Positions 9,695 to 21,000 are shown, counted from the stretch's first letter. The stretch: DNA of 64,000 nt from Colwellia sp. (GCA_013215385.1 JABSOY010000011.1:124001-188000); one strand, 5' to 3'. Notes: generated by a model not told the origin, from the letters alone. Numbers and translations: made by a program.

Positions 9695-9725
9695 AAAATT
9701 AAGGCCTTATGAAATAAGGCCTTAA
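9692..9725 (-). terminator. Rho-independent terminator of the propeller-sensor gene
   Basis: A perfect 12-bp stem (TTAAGGCCTTAT / ATAAGGCCTTAA) with a 3-base loop at 9699-9725. On the minus strand it is followed by a run of T (9693-9698). It separates the sensor gene from the downstream repeat-peptide genes. Confidence 0.85.
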
Positions 9726-9810
9726 AGAGTGTTTTTATATGGGTGATTAACAAGTCAAAAATTTGGCTTTCGATATATCATTTGATGAACTTATTTTAGG
9801 AAAAGTGTCA

Positions 9811-12800
9811 TTAACGTGACGCTTTGCCAAAATTTGTAGATTCAGTGGTAATTTGGTGTGAAAGCAAATACTTCTGAAAGTCAGACTCTGGCAGTGGTTT
9901 ACTGTATAAGTAGCCTTGCAATTGCTCACAACGTAAACCTGAAAGAAAGCTTAGTTGCTGATTAGTCTCTACGCCCTCAGCTACAACTTGCATGCCTAGA
10001 TTGTGGGCTATGGTCACTATCGTAGCGACCATGTTACGGCCTTGTTCAGACTCTTCTATATCGTCAACGAAAGCTTTATCTATTTTCAAGGTGTTAAGGG
10101 GGAATTTTTTCAGATAAGCGAGTGATGAATAACCCGTGCCAAAATCATCTAGTGATAAATGAATACCCATAGCACGAATCTGTAACATAATATCAATGGC
10201 TTTTTGAGGTGAATCCATAACTGTTCCTTCAGTTATTTCTAACTCAAGATACTTTGCGGGCAACTGACTCTCTTTTAAAATATCTGCGATCATGCCAACT
10301 AAGTTGGGTTGAGTAAACTGTACGGCTGATAAGTTAACGGCGATACGACCGTTAAATAGTCCTGCATCAACCCATTTTTTAGTGGCATAACACGACTTTC
10401 GTAAAACAACTTCACCAATATCAATAATCTGACCTGTTTCTTCGGAGACGGGAATAAAAATTATTGGGCTTATAATGCCATTTGACGGCGTTTCAAAACG
10501 AACTAATGCTTCCATGCCTGCCACTTTACCTGTGGCGATTTCAATTTTAGGTTGATAGAAAACAGAGAAAGAATCTTCTTTTAAGCCATAACGAATTAAA
10601 CTTTCAATTTGAAGTCGTTTTACGGCGGCTTTATTCATCGAGTCACTGAAAAACTGGTACTTGTTACCGCCATTATGTTTAGCATGGTACATAGCGGTGT
10701 CAGCATTTTTTAGCAACTCTTGTGGTGTTGCGCCATCTTCAGGGTAAAGCACAATGCCTAAACTGCTAAATAAAACAACTTCTTGGCTTTTTAATCTTAG
10801 TGGTTGAGCAATGGTCGTTAATACTTCAGTAGCTATGCTCGTTATCGTATGGATATCATTGGTATTTTCTATGATAATACTAAATTCGTCACCGCCTAAG
10901 CGATATACCGTATCTTGCTTTCGGCCAACAGCACGCATACGTTTTGCAACTTGACATAATAAAACGTCACCGACTTCATGTCCCATAGAATCATTGACTT
11001 TTTTAAAATTATCTAAATCAAAAACAAGCAAGGCATGTGGTACTTTCTTATTGACCAATAACGTTTGATTCGCCTGAAAATAAGAACGGTTAGGCAGGCC
11101 CGTTAACGTATCACTATTAGCAAGTCTTCTAAGCTCTGCTTCGGTTTCTTTACGTTTTGTTATATCTGAAAAAACGCCGACAAAATGGGAGATACTTTTG
11201 TTTTCATCACGAATAATATCAATATTTAAATCGGTTAAATAAATTTCTCCGTTTTCACGTACGCTTTCAATTTCACCGTGCCAACTACCTTTAGTAATAA
11301 GGTGTTTCTTAACATCTTGAGTAAACACTTCTGGGTATTGAGTAAAGGTTAAGTTCTTACCCAACATCTGCTTTTTAGATTTTTTAGTAATACGTTGAAA
11401 AGATTTATTCACATCGACTATATTAAACAATCGATCGTAGATGATTACCGCATCTGAAATGTTTTCAATACACTTTGCAAATAGTTTTAAACGTTCATCG
11501 GTTTTCTTTATTTTGCTAATGTCTTTGAGCGTTCCTGTCATTCTTGTTGGAGAGCCCTTTTCATCTCGTTCAACAATTTTTCCGCGGTCAAGAACCCAGA
11601 TCCACTTGTCATCTTTATTTTTAACGCGATATGTTGCTTCAAAATGGTCTGTTTTATCATCAAAATGATCATTGATTGCATCACGAACACGTGCGATATC
11701 GTGTTCATTAATATTAGTTTTATCAGAACCGACATTACGCCTTCCATCTTGGGGGAACTCTAAAATACCCCAAATATTTGAACGATATATTTTTCCGGTA
11801 ATTATATTCCAATCCCACATTTCATCACCACTTCCCCATAAAGAAAGTTTCAAACGCTCTTCACTTTTTTGAATTTGTAAATGGTATAAACGTTTGTGGC
11901 GCATTTGCTGAAGCACATAAGCAATGACTAAAAAGCAGAGTAGGGTATAAAGGGTAATAGCTACCTTTGAAAGCCACCAAGGTGCTAATATGTGAATGTT
12001 GATAGTATTCTTCTGGCTAGGAACGGTTTCTAGTAAGTCATACACCTCTACTTCGAAAACGTAGTCGCCTGCACTAATATTGGTATAAGTAGCCCGGTAG
12101 TTATCTTTCCCTGCTTCAATCCAGTCCTTTTCTAAACCTTTCAATCGATAACGATAAGATACTTGCTCTGAAAACTTTGTATTTGGAGAAATAAACTCAA
12201 TACTGAAAGGTGATTGTCCATGTTTTAAAGTTAAATTTTGTAGCTGACTGAAGTTTTTTGTCAGAGAGAAAGTACTTTTTTCATTATTAGGTGTTGATGA
12301 TGATTTACTGTCAATAATTATACGCTTGTTGGCAATAAGTAATTCAGTAAATATAGGAGGATTAAGAGTTTGTTTGATTTTTGCTATTTTCGATGGTGAT
12401 AACTTGAAGTAGCCATTATTTCCACCAAAATAGATACTGTTATCTACTGTTTTAATAGATGAATTTGAAATGAATTCATAGTCAGAAAGGTGGAATTCTT
12501 TACCAAATACTTTTATTTTTTTAGATTTAGGGCTAATTAGATTAATTGCGCCATTAGTTGATAGCCATGCATTTTCTTTATTATCTAGCGTTATTGAATA
12601 AGCAGAGTTGTTTGATAATCCATTGCTTTCATTTAGGTATATTGTGGTTTTTTTGTCTTTGTCATAAAGTAATATTCCTTGTTCAGAACTTAACCAGACC
12701 CATGAATTAGATGTGATAATATTATTAATTTTAAATGAAGGTACATTTTTAAATGTTGCAAGTTTATTATAGACAAAGCTTTCTTTTATGTTGATGGCTT

Positions 12801-14403
12801 GAGATAAATCTATACTAATTAACTGATTGTCAGTCGAAAAACTCCACAACGTTTGATTATCATCTATATAAATACCTTTAAGTTTTTCATTGTCTTTTGC
12901 TTGTACTCTATAGAATTTTTTTGAAATTATATTATAATTTACTAGTTTTCCGTCAGTATCAATGAACCAAATTAGATCACCCATAATTTCAAATTGATAA
13001 CTCCTATTGTACAGAGAGTTTTTTTGCCAATCTTTTAATTCAACAGCGACATTTTTAGAAGTATCATATAGATATAGCTTATCAGTTAAAGTATATAACC
13101 AAATATTATTTTTATTATCAGCAATAGCTTGAAAAATTTCTTCATCTTTTAGTAACTTTTTATTATCTGAGCCAAGATTGTTTTTTATGGGGACTAAACC
13201 TGATTTTCCAGAGTATACCCAGAGTTTTTTGTCCGATGACATGGTGAACAATTCTACTGATTCATTTGAATCGGCTAAAAAATGTTGAAAATACTGACTG
13301 CCGCTAATGAAAAAATTGATACCTTTACCATGTGTACCTATCCATATGTTGTTAGAGTCATCTTTAAATATAGTTATTAATTGGTTTATTGAAAGACTTT
13401 GCTTTTGCGGACTGTTTTGCACTGTTTTTAAATCGTGAGTATTCAAGTTGACAATATTTAAGCCATTCTCTGTCGCAATCCATACCGTTGATTGATCAAT
13501 AAGAGAAATACTTCTGACTCTATCTGAAATGATTTTATTTGTTGGATGAGTTGTGTGGTAACGATCAATTAAATTGTAGTTTTCATCTAAAACATAAACA
13601 CCATCATCAGTCGCTAACCAATAATAATCATTAATTATTTTTATCTCAAATAGTGATTTAGCCGGTATAGTTATATGCCACTTGTTGTTTTTCTTTTGTA
13701 ATGATGCCGAGTAATTTAGGTTTTCATTAACTAGAAATATGCCCTTGTCGTAGGTGCCAAACCAATAGTTTCCTTTTAAATCTTGATAAATAGTTTTTAT
13801 TTCTTTTATTTTATCTTCAAATCCGTGGATTTTGATTTGCTTAAAACTATTGTTTTCTTTGTTAAATTTATGGATACCATTTTTGGTAGAAACCCAAATA
13901 TTTTTATCTTTGCTGTTATCTTGGTATATATCCCATATTACATTATCAACTAATGTTTCATTATTTTTTTCTTCATGATAAAAGCTCTCAAAATTGTCAA
14001 GTTGTACATTATATTTGCTTAAACCATTATTTGTCCCTACCCAAAGAATGCCATCATTATCAACAAATACTTTGCGAATCAAGTTATGTGCAATTGAATT
14101 TGGGTCAGTTAGGTCTTTACGATAATGAACAAAGCTTTTTCCATCATATCTATTTAAGCCATCTTGGGTGGCTATCCAAATAAATCCGTCATTATCTTGT
14201 GCAATACTATATACGATATTTTGGCTTAAACCGTCAGCAGATAATAAATGTTTGAACTTTAACGCCGCTTGGTTTGATAAAGACGTGTTTTGTGTAATAA
14301 AGTCGTCTGGAGAATTTATTTCTTCGGCAACCGTTAAACTTGAAAAACTAATCGTCATGATAAAAAGAATTAAACAGAAAATACAAATGGCTTGTTTGTA
14401 CAT
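9811..14403 (-). CDS. Beta-propeller sensor with PAS, GGDEF and EAL domains
   Basis: 1530 residues from the ATG at 14403 (MYKQAICIFC), which gives a clean signal peptide ending near LTVAEE; a TTG 20 codons upstream is less likely. Residues about 35-700 are two-component-regulator propeller repeats (for example DNDGFIWIATQDGLNRYDG, NNIWIGTHGKGINFF), then a Y_Y_Y domain (RYRLKGLEKDWIEAG), one membrane helix near 806-826, two PAS regions, GGDEF with intact RLGGDEF near 1169, and EAL with EALVRFE near 1297 plus EITEGTV, DDFGTGYSS and KIDKAFV. Both c-di-GMP motifs look intact. It should sense a periplasmic ligand and make or degrade c-di-GMP. It is monocistronic, ended by the hairpin at 9692-9725. 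Confidence 0.93.
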   Translation of the reverse strand: MYKQAICIFCLILFIMTISFSSLTVAEEINSPDDFITQNTSLSNQAALKFKHLLSADGLSQNIVYSIAQDNDGFIWIATQDGLNRYDGKSFVHYRKDLTDPNSIAHNLIRKVFVDNDGILWVGTNNGLSKYNVQLDNFESFYHEEKNNETLVDNVIWDIYQDNSKDKNIWVSTKNGIHKFNKENNSFKQIKIHGFEDKIKEIKTIYQDLKGNYWFGTYDKGIFLVNENLNYSASLQKKNNKWHITIPAKSLFEIKIINDYYWLATDDGVYVLDENYNLIDRYHTTHPTNKIISDRVRSISLIDQSTVWIATENGLNIVNLNTHDLKTVQNSPQKQSLSINQLITIFKDDSNNIWIGTHGKGINFFISGSQYFQHFLADSNESVELFTMSSDKKLWVYSGKSGLVPIKNNLGSDNKKLLKDEEIFQAIADNKNNIWLYTLTDKLYLYDTSKNVAVELKDWQKNSLYNRSYQFEIMGDLIWFIDTDGKLVNYNIISKKFYRVQAKDNEKLKGIYIDDNQTLWSFSTDNQLISIDLSQAINIKESFVYNKLATFKNVPSFKINNIITSNSWVWLSSEQGILLYDKDKKTTIYLNESNGLSNNSAYSITLDNKENAWLSTNGAINLISPKSKKIKVFGKEFHLSDYEFISNSSIKTVDNSIYFGGNNGYFKLSPSKIAKIKQTLNPPIFTELLIANKRIIIDSKSSSTPNNEKSTFSLTKNFSQLQNLTLKHGQSPFSIEFISPNTKFSEQVSYRYRLKGLEKDWIEAGKDNYRATYTNISAGDYVFEVEVYDLLETVPSQKNTINIHILAPWWLSKVAITLYTLLCFLVIAYVLQQMRHKRLYHLQIQKSEERLKLSLWGSGDEMWDWNIITGKIYRSNIWGILEFPQDGRRNVGSDKTNINEHDIARVRDAINDHFDDKTDHFEATYRVKNKDDKWIWVLDRGKIVERDEKGSPTRMTGTLKDISKIKKTDERLKLFAKCIENISDAVIIYDRLFNIVDVNKSFQRITKKSKKQMLGKNLTFTQYPEVFTQDVKKHLITKGSWHGEIESVRENGEIYLTDLNIDIIRDENKSISHFVGVFSDITKRKETEAELRRLANSDTLTGLPNRSYFQANQTLLVNKKVPHALLVFDLDNFKKVNDSMGHEVGDVLLCQVAKRMRAVGRKQDTVYRLGGDEFSIIIENTNDIHTITSIATEVLTTIAQPLRLKSQEVVLFSSLGIVLYPEDGATPQELLKNADTAMYHAKHNGGNKYQFFSDSMNKAAVKRLQIESLIRYGLKEDSFSVFYQPKIEIATGKVAGMEALVRFETPSNGIISPIIFIPVSEETGQIIDIGEVVLRKSCYATKKWVDAGLFNGRIAVNLSAVQFTQPNLVGMIADILKESQLPAKYLELEITEGTVMDSPQKAIDIMLQIRAMGIHLSLDDFGTGYSSLAYLKKFPLNTLKIDKAFVDDIEESEQGRNMVATIVTIAHNLGMQVVAEGVETNQQLSFLSGLRCEQLQGYLYSKPLPESDFQKYLLSHQITTESTNFGKASR

Positions 14404-14685
14404 ATATAAACGGTGTTTTTGAGGGAAATTAAGCACTAATACGACCTTGGATAAAAACTTCAAATAAGGCTTATTTACATGATTCCAGTAATATCAATAG
14501 TTGTCTGTTTATAAAATACAGGTAACACAAGTTGATATTAAGTAAATTAAGCAAGCAATGTTATATTTTTTAGTTATTTTTATTGCATTAAACCCTATTT
14601 AAAATGAAGGATAGGGCTAAGTCAACTTTTTTACACATTTGTAGCAATTGGCTTATAAAAGTAATCTGTTTCTTTATCGGCAGGT

Positions 14686-17472
14686 TTAGTATTTTCTTTG
14701 ACAGTTTTTTAATTTTTCTTTAATACTTTCATTAGTCTGAATTGTTTTGTTCTTATTTCTTTGCTCATTATCTTGGTAGCTAGTTAAAATTATTCTATCG
14801 GTATTTTTATTAGCAGTAAGTTGCTGGCTGATGAACTCCTGAATATCACTAAGTGTTAACGATAAAATAACATCAATTAATTTCTGCTTTTGGTCGAAGG
14901 CTATTTCGTTATTACAAATAGATGCCCAGAATCGTTGGCTTTTTATTCGCAAACTTGAGTCTTTTTCTTGCAACTGGCTTGCTAAACCTTGCTGAATATT
15001 AAGCCAGTTTTCATTAGACAGTTGGGATAACTTATCCGGTATTTGATTAATAAAAATACTTATTTCGGAAACCAAGGTATCAGCGTCAATATGTGGAGAT
15101 TGAATGTATAAAGCAATGCCAGGGTAGCGATTAATAGGAATAAATCCAACACCCACTAAATAACCAAATTGTTTTTCAGTACGCATTTCCTGAAAAAACA
15201 ATGGTGATAATATTTGACTGGTGATCATTGTTTTGGCCACTGTCGACAAATCTTTATCAATCATTGGGTAATACATTACAGTAGCATGGTCATGTTCGGG
15301 TAATAGCAAAGGAAGGTGAATTTGACCTTGGTTTTTAATGTCTAATACGGGTATTTTAACAGCATGCTTGTTTGCATAATTATGGTTAAATGCAGACTTT
15401 AATAGTTGATTAAAGCTTTTAGCATGTTCGGTTAACCAATTGCCATGTATTAATGCTTCAATAGTTATTTCATCAAATATTTGTTTTCTGAACGTCGTAA
15501 ACTCTTCAAAAGATGTACTTATTAACGCGTTGGCAAGTTCATCACTTGTTGGGCTTTTCGGTTGCATGGTTGAGCTAAGGACTGAAAACAGCTGCGAGAT
15601 AGATTTACTCGTTTGTGCATTATGCCAATGATTAATTAATTGTTCTTTAAATAGTTCAAATTTTTCTTGTTCAAATACCTCACTACTTAAGCTAGCCAAT
15701 AGTTGCTCAAATAGTTTTTTTTGCTTAGTACTAACGCCTGAAAGTTGTAATGTTACGCCACCTTGATGAGAGAATAGATGATAATGAATTCCCGCTAATT
15801 CAGCATCATAATGTTGTTCAATAACAGCATCGCTGTAAAGATCAACAAATAGCCGTGTCATGGCAATATGCTTATTACTTTTTATGGTTATCGGTGCGTC
15901 TATACCTAAATAAATATAACCTTTAGGTACTTTAAAAGTATTATCTTGTTTAAACCAAACGGATAATCCATCAGTCTTTTCAATTAATTCAGGGATGTTT
16001 TTTTGTTGCGATAATGGTTGTTCGCACGAGTAAATTTTTGGCTTATGGACAATATAAGGGTTTTGTTTGGGCAGAGAGAATATTGCGGCAAACGCTTGTT
16101 TTTCCCAGAGTTGAATGTCATTGGCGGTTAGTTTTTCAACACTATAAGGCACCTGGTACCAAAAGCTATTCTGTTTAAATTCATTCTGCTGGCTAATATG
16201 AATAATACGCATATTATCTGTCGATAAGTAACTTAGTAATAAGTTAATACTTTCTTGGCACATCCCCTCCATGATGTAGTCACCATAAATATAATCATCT
16301 TCAGCATAATGCTGCATATTAATAACTAACTGACTAACAGAGTCGAGGGGTTTTAGTTTTTCTTGATAATTAAAGGATAAATTAGCCATAGCTTGTTTTT
16401 CTTGATAATAAAACTCACTAATCGGGCTGCTCTTCATCAAATTTATATAAGAAAAAATAACATTAATTATTTCATTAATATGCGCTTCGCCAAGTTCAGT
16501 TAAAGAAATACTTAAATTGAAGTCTTTAAAGTTTGAACCATTTACACCTGAGCCAGCAGTCAAACCAAGTGCCCATTGTTGCTTTTTAAGATATGACAAA
16601 ATACTGCCTTCGCCTTCATGCCCTAATAAATAAGCGAGAACGGTCTCAGGTTTATGACGATAAAGTGGGTCAATACTGGGCATAGCAAAACTAACAATAA
16701 GCTGACGGTCGTTTTTAACGGGTTTTATATTAATTTTTATTTGCTGATGTTCAGCTAAATATAAAGGTTCATTTATAGTTGACTTTTCTTTGCTCGTCGG
16801 TTTTATATCGCTAAATTTTTCATGGGCTAACACGGTTAATTCATCAATGCTTTGTCGGCCTTCCAAGACTAATGTCATCGCATTAGCGGTGTAATGAAGA
16901 CGAAAAAAATCACGGATTTCTGTCGTTAAGTCACGGTCATTTCTATCGGCTAGAGTATCAATTGATCCCACTGAAAATTTAGAAAAAGGATGCGCTTGGT
17001 TAATCGTTTCTTTATGTACATCATAAAGGCGTCGAATATCGTCTTTAAGTTTTAGTTTAAATTCAGCATCAACATTTTGACGTTCCTTTTCAACAAATTC
17101 TTTTGATAATAGCGGGCTGATGAAAAACTGACTAAAGCGATCTAAGGCTGCTGAGAAATGGGAGTGATGTATATCAAAGAAGAAACAGGTATGCTCGGTG
17201 GCTGTCCATGCATTGTTATTGCCGCCATGCTGACTAATATATTTCTGATACTCGCTACCGTCAGGGTATGACTTTGTCCCTAAAAATAACATATGCTCAA
17301 GAAAATGAGCTAAACCTTCTCGATCTTCAGGGTCGCTAAAATGGCCTATGTTCACTGCTAAAGCGGCAGCAGATTTATTGGTTTGTTCATTGTGGACTAA
17401 TAAAACCCGTAGACCATTGCTTAAGGTTAAGGTTTTATAGTGTTTAGTGTCATTTGGGCTTTGTTTCAACAT
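14686..17472 (-). CDS. M16 family (pitrilysin/insulinase-type) zinc peptidase
   Basis: 928 residues from the ATG at 17472 (MLKQSPNDTKHY); an in-frame TTG at 17496 is an alternative and the ribosome site GGAG is close (3 bases) to the ATG. The inverted zinc motif HFLEH (His56, Glu59, His60) is intact, with the third ligand expected in NVDAEFKLKLKDD. The length fits protease III/insulysin, which cuts peptides inside a closed chamber. No signal peptide is apparent, unlike periplasmic E. coli PtrA, so cytoplasmic location is inferred. The ends have the pitrilysin C-terminal domains (MRTEKQFGYLVGVGF). It diverges from sixA. Confidence 0.92.
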   Translation of the reverse strand: MLKQSPNDTKHYKTLTLSNGLRVLLVHNEQTNKSAAALAVNIGHFSDPEDREGLAHFLEHMLFLGTKSYPDGSEYQKYISQHGGNNNAWTATEHTCFFFDIHHSHFSAALDRFSQFFISPLLSKEFVEKERQNVDAEFKLKLKDDIRRLYDVHKETINQAHPFSKFSVGSIDTLADRNDRDLTTEIRDFFRLHYTANAMTLVLEGRQSIDELTVLAHEKFSDIKPTSKEKSTINEPLYLAEHQQIKINIKPVKNDRQLIVSFAMPSIDPLYRHKPETVLAYLLGHEGEGSILSYLKKQQWALGLTAGSGVNGSNFKDFNLSISLTELGEAHINEIINVIFSYINLMKSSPISEFYYQEKQAMANLSFNYQEKLKPLDSVSQLVINMQHYAEDDYIYGDYIMEGMCQESINLLLSYLSTDNMRIIHISQQNEFKQNSFWYQVPYSVEKLTANDIQLWEKQAFAAIFSLPKQNPYIVHKPKIYSCEQPLSQQKNIPELIEKTDGLSVWFKQDNTFKVPKGYIYLGIDAPITIKSNKHIAMTRLFVDLYSDAVIEQHYDAELAGIHYHLFSHQGGVTLQLSGVSTKQKKLFEQLLASLSSEVFEQEKFELFKEQLINHWHNAQTSKSISQLFSVLSSTMQPKSPTSDELANALISTSFEEFTTFRKQIFDEITIEALIHGNWLTEHAKSFNQLLKSAFNHNYANKHAVKIPVLDIKNQGQIHLPLLLPEHDHATVMYYPMIDKDLSTVAKTMITSQILSPLFFQEMRTEKQFGYLVGVGFIPINRYPGIALYIQSPHIDADTLVSEISIFINQIPDKLSQLSNENWLNIQQGLASQLQEKDSSLRIKSQRFWASICNNEIAFDQKQKLIDVILSLTLSDIQEFISQQLTANKNTDRIILTSYQDNEQRNKNKTIQTNESIKEKLKNCQRKY

Positions 17473-17687
17473 AGGCTCCGGCAAACACTGCAACAACCCT
17501 AATAATGTGCCTATATTAAGGTAAGCGTTTGTTTATAAAATTATTTTATTATTATCTAGCTAAACTACCCGATGCAATAACTAGAGTCTATTGTATTCTT
17601 AAATTATCTATTAATTATCTATACTATAGACGTAAATAAGCGCTAGAATGCCAACGTTTTGTAAAAATGATGTTATTTGGAAAGTTT

Positions 17688-18164
17688 ATGCGAATATTTG
17701 TTATGCGACATGGTCAAGCACAGCCTTTGGCTACTTCTGATCAAGACCGTGAATTAACTGAACATGGTAAGGTTGAAGTTGCAAAGATGGCGGGAGTTTT
17801 GTTAGAAGACCAATTAAATTTCGATGCTATATATGTCAGTCCTTATATCAGAGCACAACAAACCGCGAATATTGTCAAAAGTGTATTGGCAACATCCACA
17901 TCACTGACCACACTTAACTTTATTACACCAAATGATACGGCGCAGCCTTTACAAGATTATATTTATGGCCATTTTTCAGAGCAAGACGATAAAAATGATC
18001 AAAGTATCCTTATCGTTTCACATATGCCACTGGTGAGTTATTTAGTTGCTGAATTTACTAATGGCCAACATGCACCGTTATTTCAAACAGCATCGGTCGC
18101 TGAAATTGACTATAACGTGAATACGATGCAAGGGCAGTTAGTTGCTCATTGTGCCCCTTATTAA
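17688..18164 (+). CDS. sixA: Phosphohistidine phosphatase SixA
   Basis: 158 residues from the ATG at 17688, preceded by GGAAAG; the frame extends 7 codons upstream but that start lacks a ribosome site. The histidine-phosphatase motif MRHGQAQP holds the nucleophile His8, and VSPYIRAQQTA and SHMPLVSYL are the other SixA blocks. It dephosphorylates histidine phosphotransfer proteins (ArcB HPt, and the nitrogen phosphotransferase system in E. coli). It faces smrB convergently. Confidence 0.92.
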   Translation: MRIFVMRHGQAQPLATSDQDRELTEHGKVEVAKMAGVLLEDQLNFDAIYVSPYIRAQQTANIVKSVLATSTSLTTLNFITPNDTAQPLQDYIYGHFSEQDDKNDQSILIVSHMPLVSYLVAEFTNGQHAPLFQTASVAEIDYNVNTMQGQLVAHCAPY

Positions 18165-18227
18165 TATTCACTTTATTGCTTGCACACACTGATATGATGT
18201 TAGTGAAATAGAAAATTTTAATAAATG

Positions 18228-18785
18228 TTAAGTCAAATCGGCAAACCTGTCTTTAAGTTCAACCAATACCAATAAAGCGCCATTACCCCCCCATTCAAGT
18301 GGTGCTTGATGAAAAGCCATCACATCAGGATGTTGTACAAGCCAATGTGGAACTTTATTCTTTAGTACTCTTGAACCTAAGCCATGCACAATACACACAC
18401 ATTTAGCATGTTCCTTTTTACAGGCATAAAGTAAAGCCGCTATTTCAAGTTTTGCCGCTTGTTGGTCTAAACCGTGTAGATCTAAAATTAAATCAGGAGC
18501 GTATTGACCTCGTCGTAGGTTTTTAGCTTCAAAGCTGTCAACGTCTTCTCTGACATATTTCATCGGGCCTTGTTGATTTAAATTGGGTTCAAATTCATCA
18601 GAAAAATAAAATTCAGCGCCTTGCTTACTTTTATTACTCGCTTTTGCTCTCGCAACTTTTAATGACTTATTTTGATCAGCCTTTTTAACGGGCGTAATTT
18701 TATCTTGCACTATTGCTTTTACTTGCCCAATAGATTGCATGAATAAGTCTTTTTCATCACCCGTTGTCGCGTCTTTATTTTTCAT
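18228..18785 (-). CDS. smrB: Smr-domain endonuclease SmrB
   Basis: 185 residues. The C-terminal Smr domain has the diagnostic DLHGLDQQAA, CVCIVHGLGSRVLK and WGGNGALLVLVEL segments; the N-terminal half is charged and probably flexible, as in E. coli SmrB (YfcN). SmrB cleaves mRNA at collided ribosomes during rescue. In this order of bacteria smrB diverges from prmB, as seen here with the prmB start 109 bp away. Confidence 0.92.
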   Translation of the reverse strand: MKNKDATTGDEKDLFMQSIGQVKAIVQDKITPVKKADQNKSLKVARAKASNKSKQGAEFYFSDEFEPNLNQQGPMKYVREDVDSFEAKNLRRGQYAPDLILDLHGLDQQAAKLEIAALLYACKKEHAKCVCIVHGLGSRVLKNKVPHWLVQHPDVMAFHQAPLEWGGNGALLVLVELKDRFADLT

Positions 18786-18894
18786 ATTTATAGCTAGTTG
18801 CGGAAAACTGTTTAAATTTTAAAAACATCTGTGGGCAATAACAAGCAAAAGGTTATAATATGTCGCATAAAATATCGAAAGTCAGAGATAGAGA

Positions 18895-19845
18895 GTGAAA
18901 GTGAACGAAGTTGATTATTCTGCGCTAACAAATGAGTTACATACCATTGGCGATTATTTACGCTTTGCAACGAGTGAATTTAATCAAGCTGAGCTATATT
19001 TTGGTCACGGTACTAATAATGCGTGGCATGAAGCGATAACCTTAGTGATGTTTGCGGTGAGTTTACCGGTAGAGTTAAGTGAACAAGTCTTTAATTGTCG
19101 ATTAACCGTGCATGAGAAATTAGCCGTAATCGCGTTAATCAATCGTCGTATAACAGAACAGCTTCCAGCCGCTTACTTAACGAATCATGCTCAGTTTGCT
19201 GGTTTACCTTTCTACGTTGATGAACGTGTTTTAGTGCCTCGTTCGCCGATCGCTGAACTCATTGAACAACATTTCTCACCGATGTTTACAGCCGATACAC
19301 CTCCTCAACGAATTTTAGATTTATGCACAGGTAGTGGCTGTATTGCCATTGCTTGTGCCGTTACCTTTCCTGAAGCTGAAGTTGATGCGCTTGACTTATC
19401 GGTAGACGCATTGACCGTCGCGCAAATAAATATTGAAAACCATGGTTTAACAGAACAAGTTATTCCAATTCAGTCTGATGTTTTTACTGGGATCCAAGGG
19501 CAAAGTTATGATTTAATTGTCACGAATCCACCCTATGTTGACCAAGACGATGTGGATGCGTTACCGCAAGAGTATTTGCATGAACCCGTCATGGGCTTAG
19601 GTTCAGGTTTTGACGGTTTAGATATTGTTCGTGAAATACTTGCACAAGCTGCTAGTCATTTGAATGACAATGGGGTTTTAATCTGCGAAGTAGGTAATTC
19701 ACAAATCCATGTTGAACAGGTTTATCCCGAGGTTCCCTTTACTTGGCTAACGTTTGAGCGTGGCGGTCATGGTGTTTTCATGCTGACCAAAGATCAGCTA
19801 ACCCAACATAGCAATTGTTTTACGCAGGCATTTGAACAAAAATAA
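18895..19845 (+). CDS. prmB: Ribosomal protein L3 N5-glutamine methyltransferase
   Basis: 316 residues, starting at GTG (18895) behind a purine-rich AGAGATAGAGA; a second GTG two codons on is equally possible. The SAM-binding fold has [14 protein letters not shown] and the glutamine-methylase signature [10 protein letters not shown]. PrmB methylates a glutamine of ribosomal protein L3. It is followed after 35 bp by aroC, the usual order in gammaproteobacteria. Confidence 0.94.
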   Translation: MKVNEVDYSALTNELHTIGDYLRFATSEFNQAELYFGHGTNNAWHEAITLVMFAVSLPVELSEQVFNCRLTVHEKLAVIALINRRITEQLPAAYLTNHAQFAGLPFYVDERVLVPRSPIAELIEQHFSPMFTADTPPQRILDLCTGSGCIAIACAVTFPEAEVDALDLSVDALTVAQINIENHGLTEQVIPIQSDVFTGIQGQSYDLIVTNPPYVDQDDVDALPQEYLHEPVMGLGSGFDGLDIVREILAQAASHLNDNGVLICEVGNSQIHVEQVYPEVPFTWLTFERGGHGVFMLTKDQLTQHSNCFTQAFEQK

Positions 19846-19880
19846 GTTTTTTCGTATTAATCGTAGAGAGAAATGAATTC

Positions 19881-20972
19881 ATGTCAGGCAATACCTTTGG
19901 AAAATTATTTACCGTAACCTCATTTGGTGAAAGCCATGGTTTAGGCTTGGGCGCTATTATTGATGGTTGTCCTCCAGGTCTAGATCTCTGCGAAGCTGAT
20001 TTGCAAAACGATCTTGATCGCCGACGTCCAGGCACTTCTCGATATACCACCGCACGTCGAGAACCGGATAAAGTTAAAATAATGTCCGGTGTTTTCGAAG
20101 GTAAAACGACCGGTACGCCTATTGGGCTCTTGATTGAAAATACCGATCAGCGTTCAAAAGATTATGGCGATATCGCACAGAGCTTTCGTCCGGGTCATGC
20201 TGACTATACCTATTGGCAAAAATATGGCATTCGCGATTACCGAGGTGGTGGACGTTCTTCGGCACGTGAAACTGCAATGCGAGTTGCCGCTGGCGCCGTA
20301 GCTAAAAAATTCTTAAAACAAAAGTTTGGCATGGAAATTCAAGGCTGTGTTACACAAATCGGTGATGTGCGCGCAAGCAATATTGATTGGGATATTGTTG
20401 AAAATAATCCCTTTTTCTTTCCTGATGAAAGTAAGTTGGATGATCTTGATGAATTACTGCGTGGCATTATTCGTCAGAAAGACTCTATTGGCGCGAAAGT
20501 TACCGTTCGAGCAACTAATGTTCCTGTTGGTTTAGGCGAGCCTATTTTTGATCGTTTAGATGCTGATATTGCCCATGCGTTAATGGGCATTAATGCGGTC
20601 AAAGGCGTAGAAATTGGCGATGGTTTTGCAGTCGTTAATCAAAAGGGCTCAGAGCATCGTGATGAGCTAACCCCTGATGGTTTTTCAAGTAATCACAGTG
20701 GTGGTATTTTAGGGGGGATCTCTTCAGGGCAAAGTATTGTTGCTAATATTGCCATGAAGCCAACGTCTAGTATTGGTGTTAGTGGTAAAACGATTGATTT
20801 ATCGGGTCAAGCAACCGACCTTATCACCAAAGGCCGACATGATCCCTGTGTAGGGATCCGTGCAGTACCTATTGCTGAAGCGATGTTAGCACTAACCTTG
20901 ATGGATCACTTTTTACGTAATCGTGCCCAAAATGCTGATGTAATCAGTTGCACTCCTGATATAGAAGCCTAA
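19881..20972 (+). CDS. aroC: Chorismate synthase
   Basis: 363 residues, full length. Signatures include [56 protein letters not shown] and the C-terminal [18 protein letters not shown]. It converts EPSP to chorismate using reduced FMN, the last step of the shikimate pathway. The ATG has GAGAGAAATG upstream spacing and follows prmB closely; the next gene, an MFS transporter, starts 28 bp after the stop. Confidence 0.97.
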   Translation: MSGNTFGKLFTVTSFGESHGLGLGAIIDGCPPGLDLCEADLQNDLDRRRPGTSRYTTARREPDKVKIMSGVFEGKTTGTPIGLLIENTDQRSKDYGDIAQSFRPGHADYTYWQKYGIRDYRGGGRSSARETAMRVAAGAVAKKFLKQKFGMEIQGCVTQIGDVRASNIDWDIVENNPFFFPDESKLDDLDELLRGIIRQKDSIGAKVTVRATNVPVGLGEPIFDRLDADIAHALMGINAVKGVEIGDGFAVVNQKGSEHRDELTPDGFSSNHSGGILGGISSGQSIVANIAMKPTSSIGVSGKTIDLSGQATDLITKGRHDPCVGIRAVPIAEAMLALTLMDHFLRNRAQNADVISCTPDIEA

Positions 20973-21000
20973 GCCTCGTGTCTATAGAAAATCAAAAATA

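Noticed and set aside
14168-14422. Plus-strand frames opposite the sensor gene
   Set aside because: They are antisense shadows of the long minus-strand coding region.
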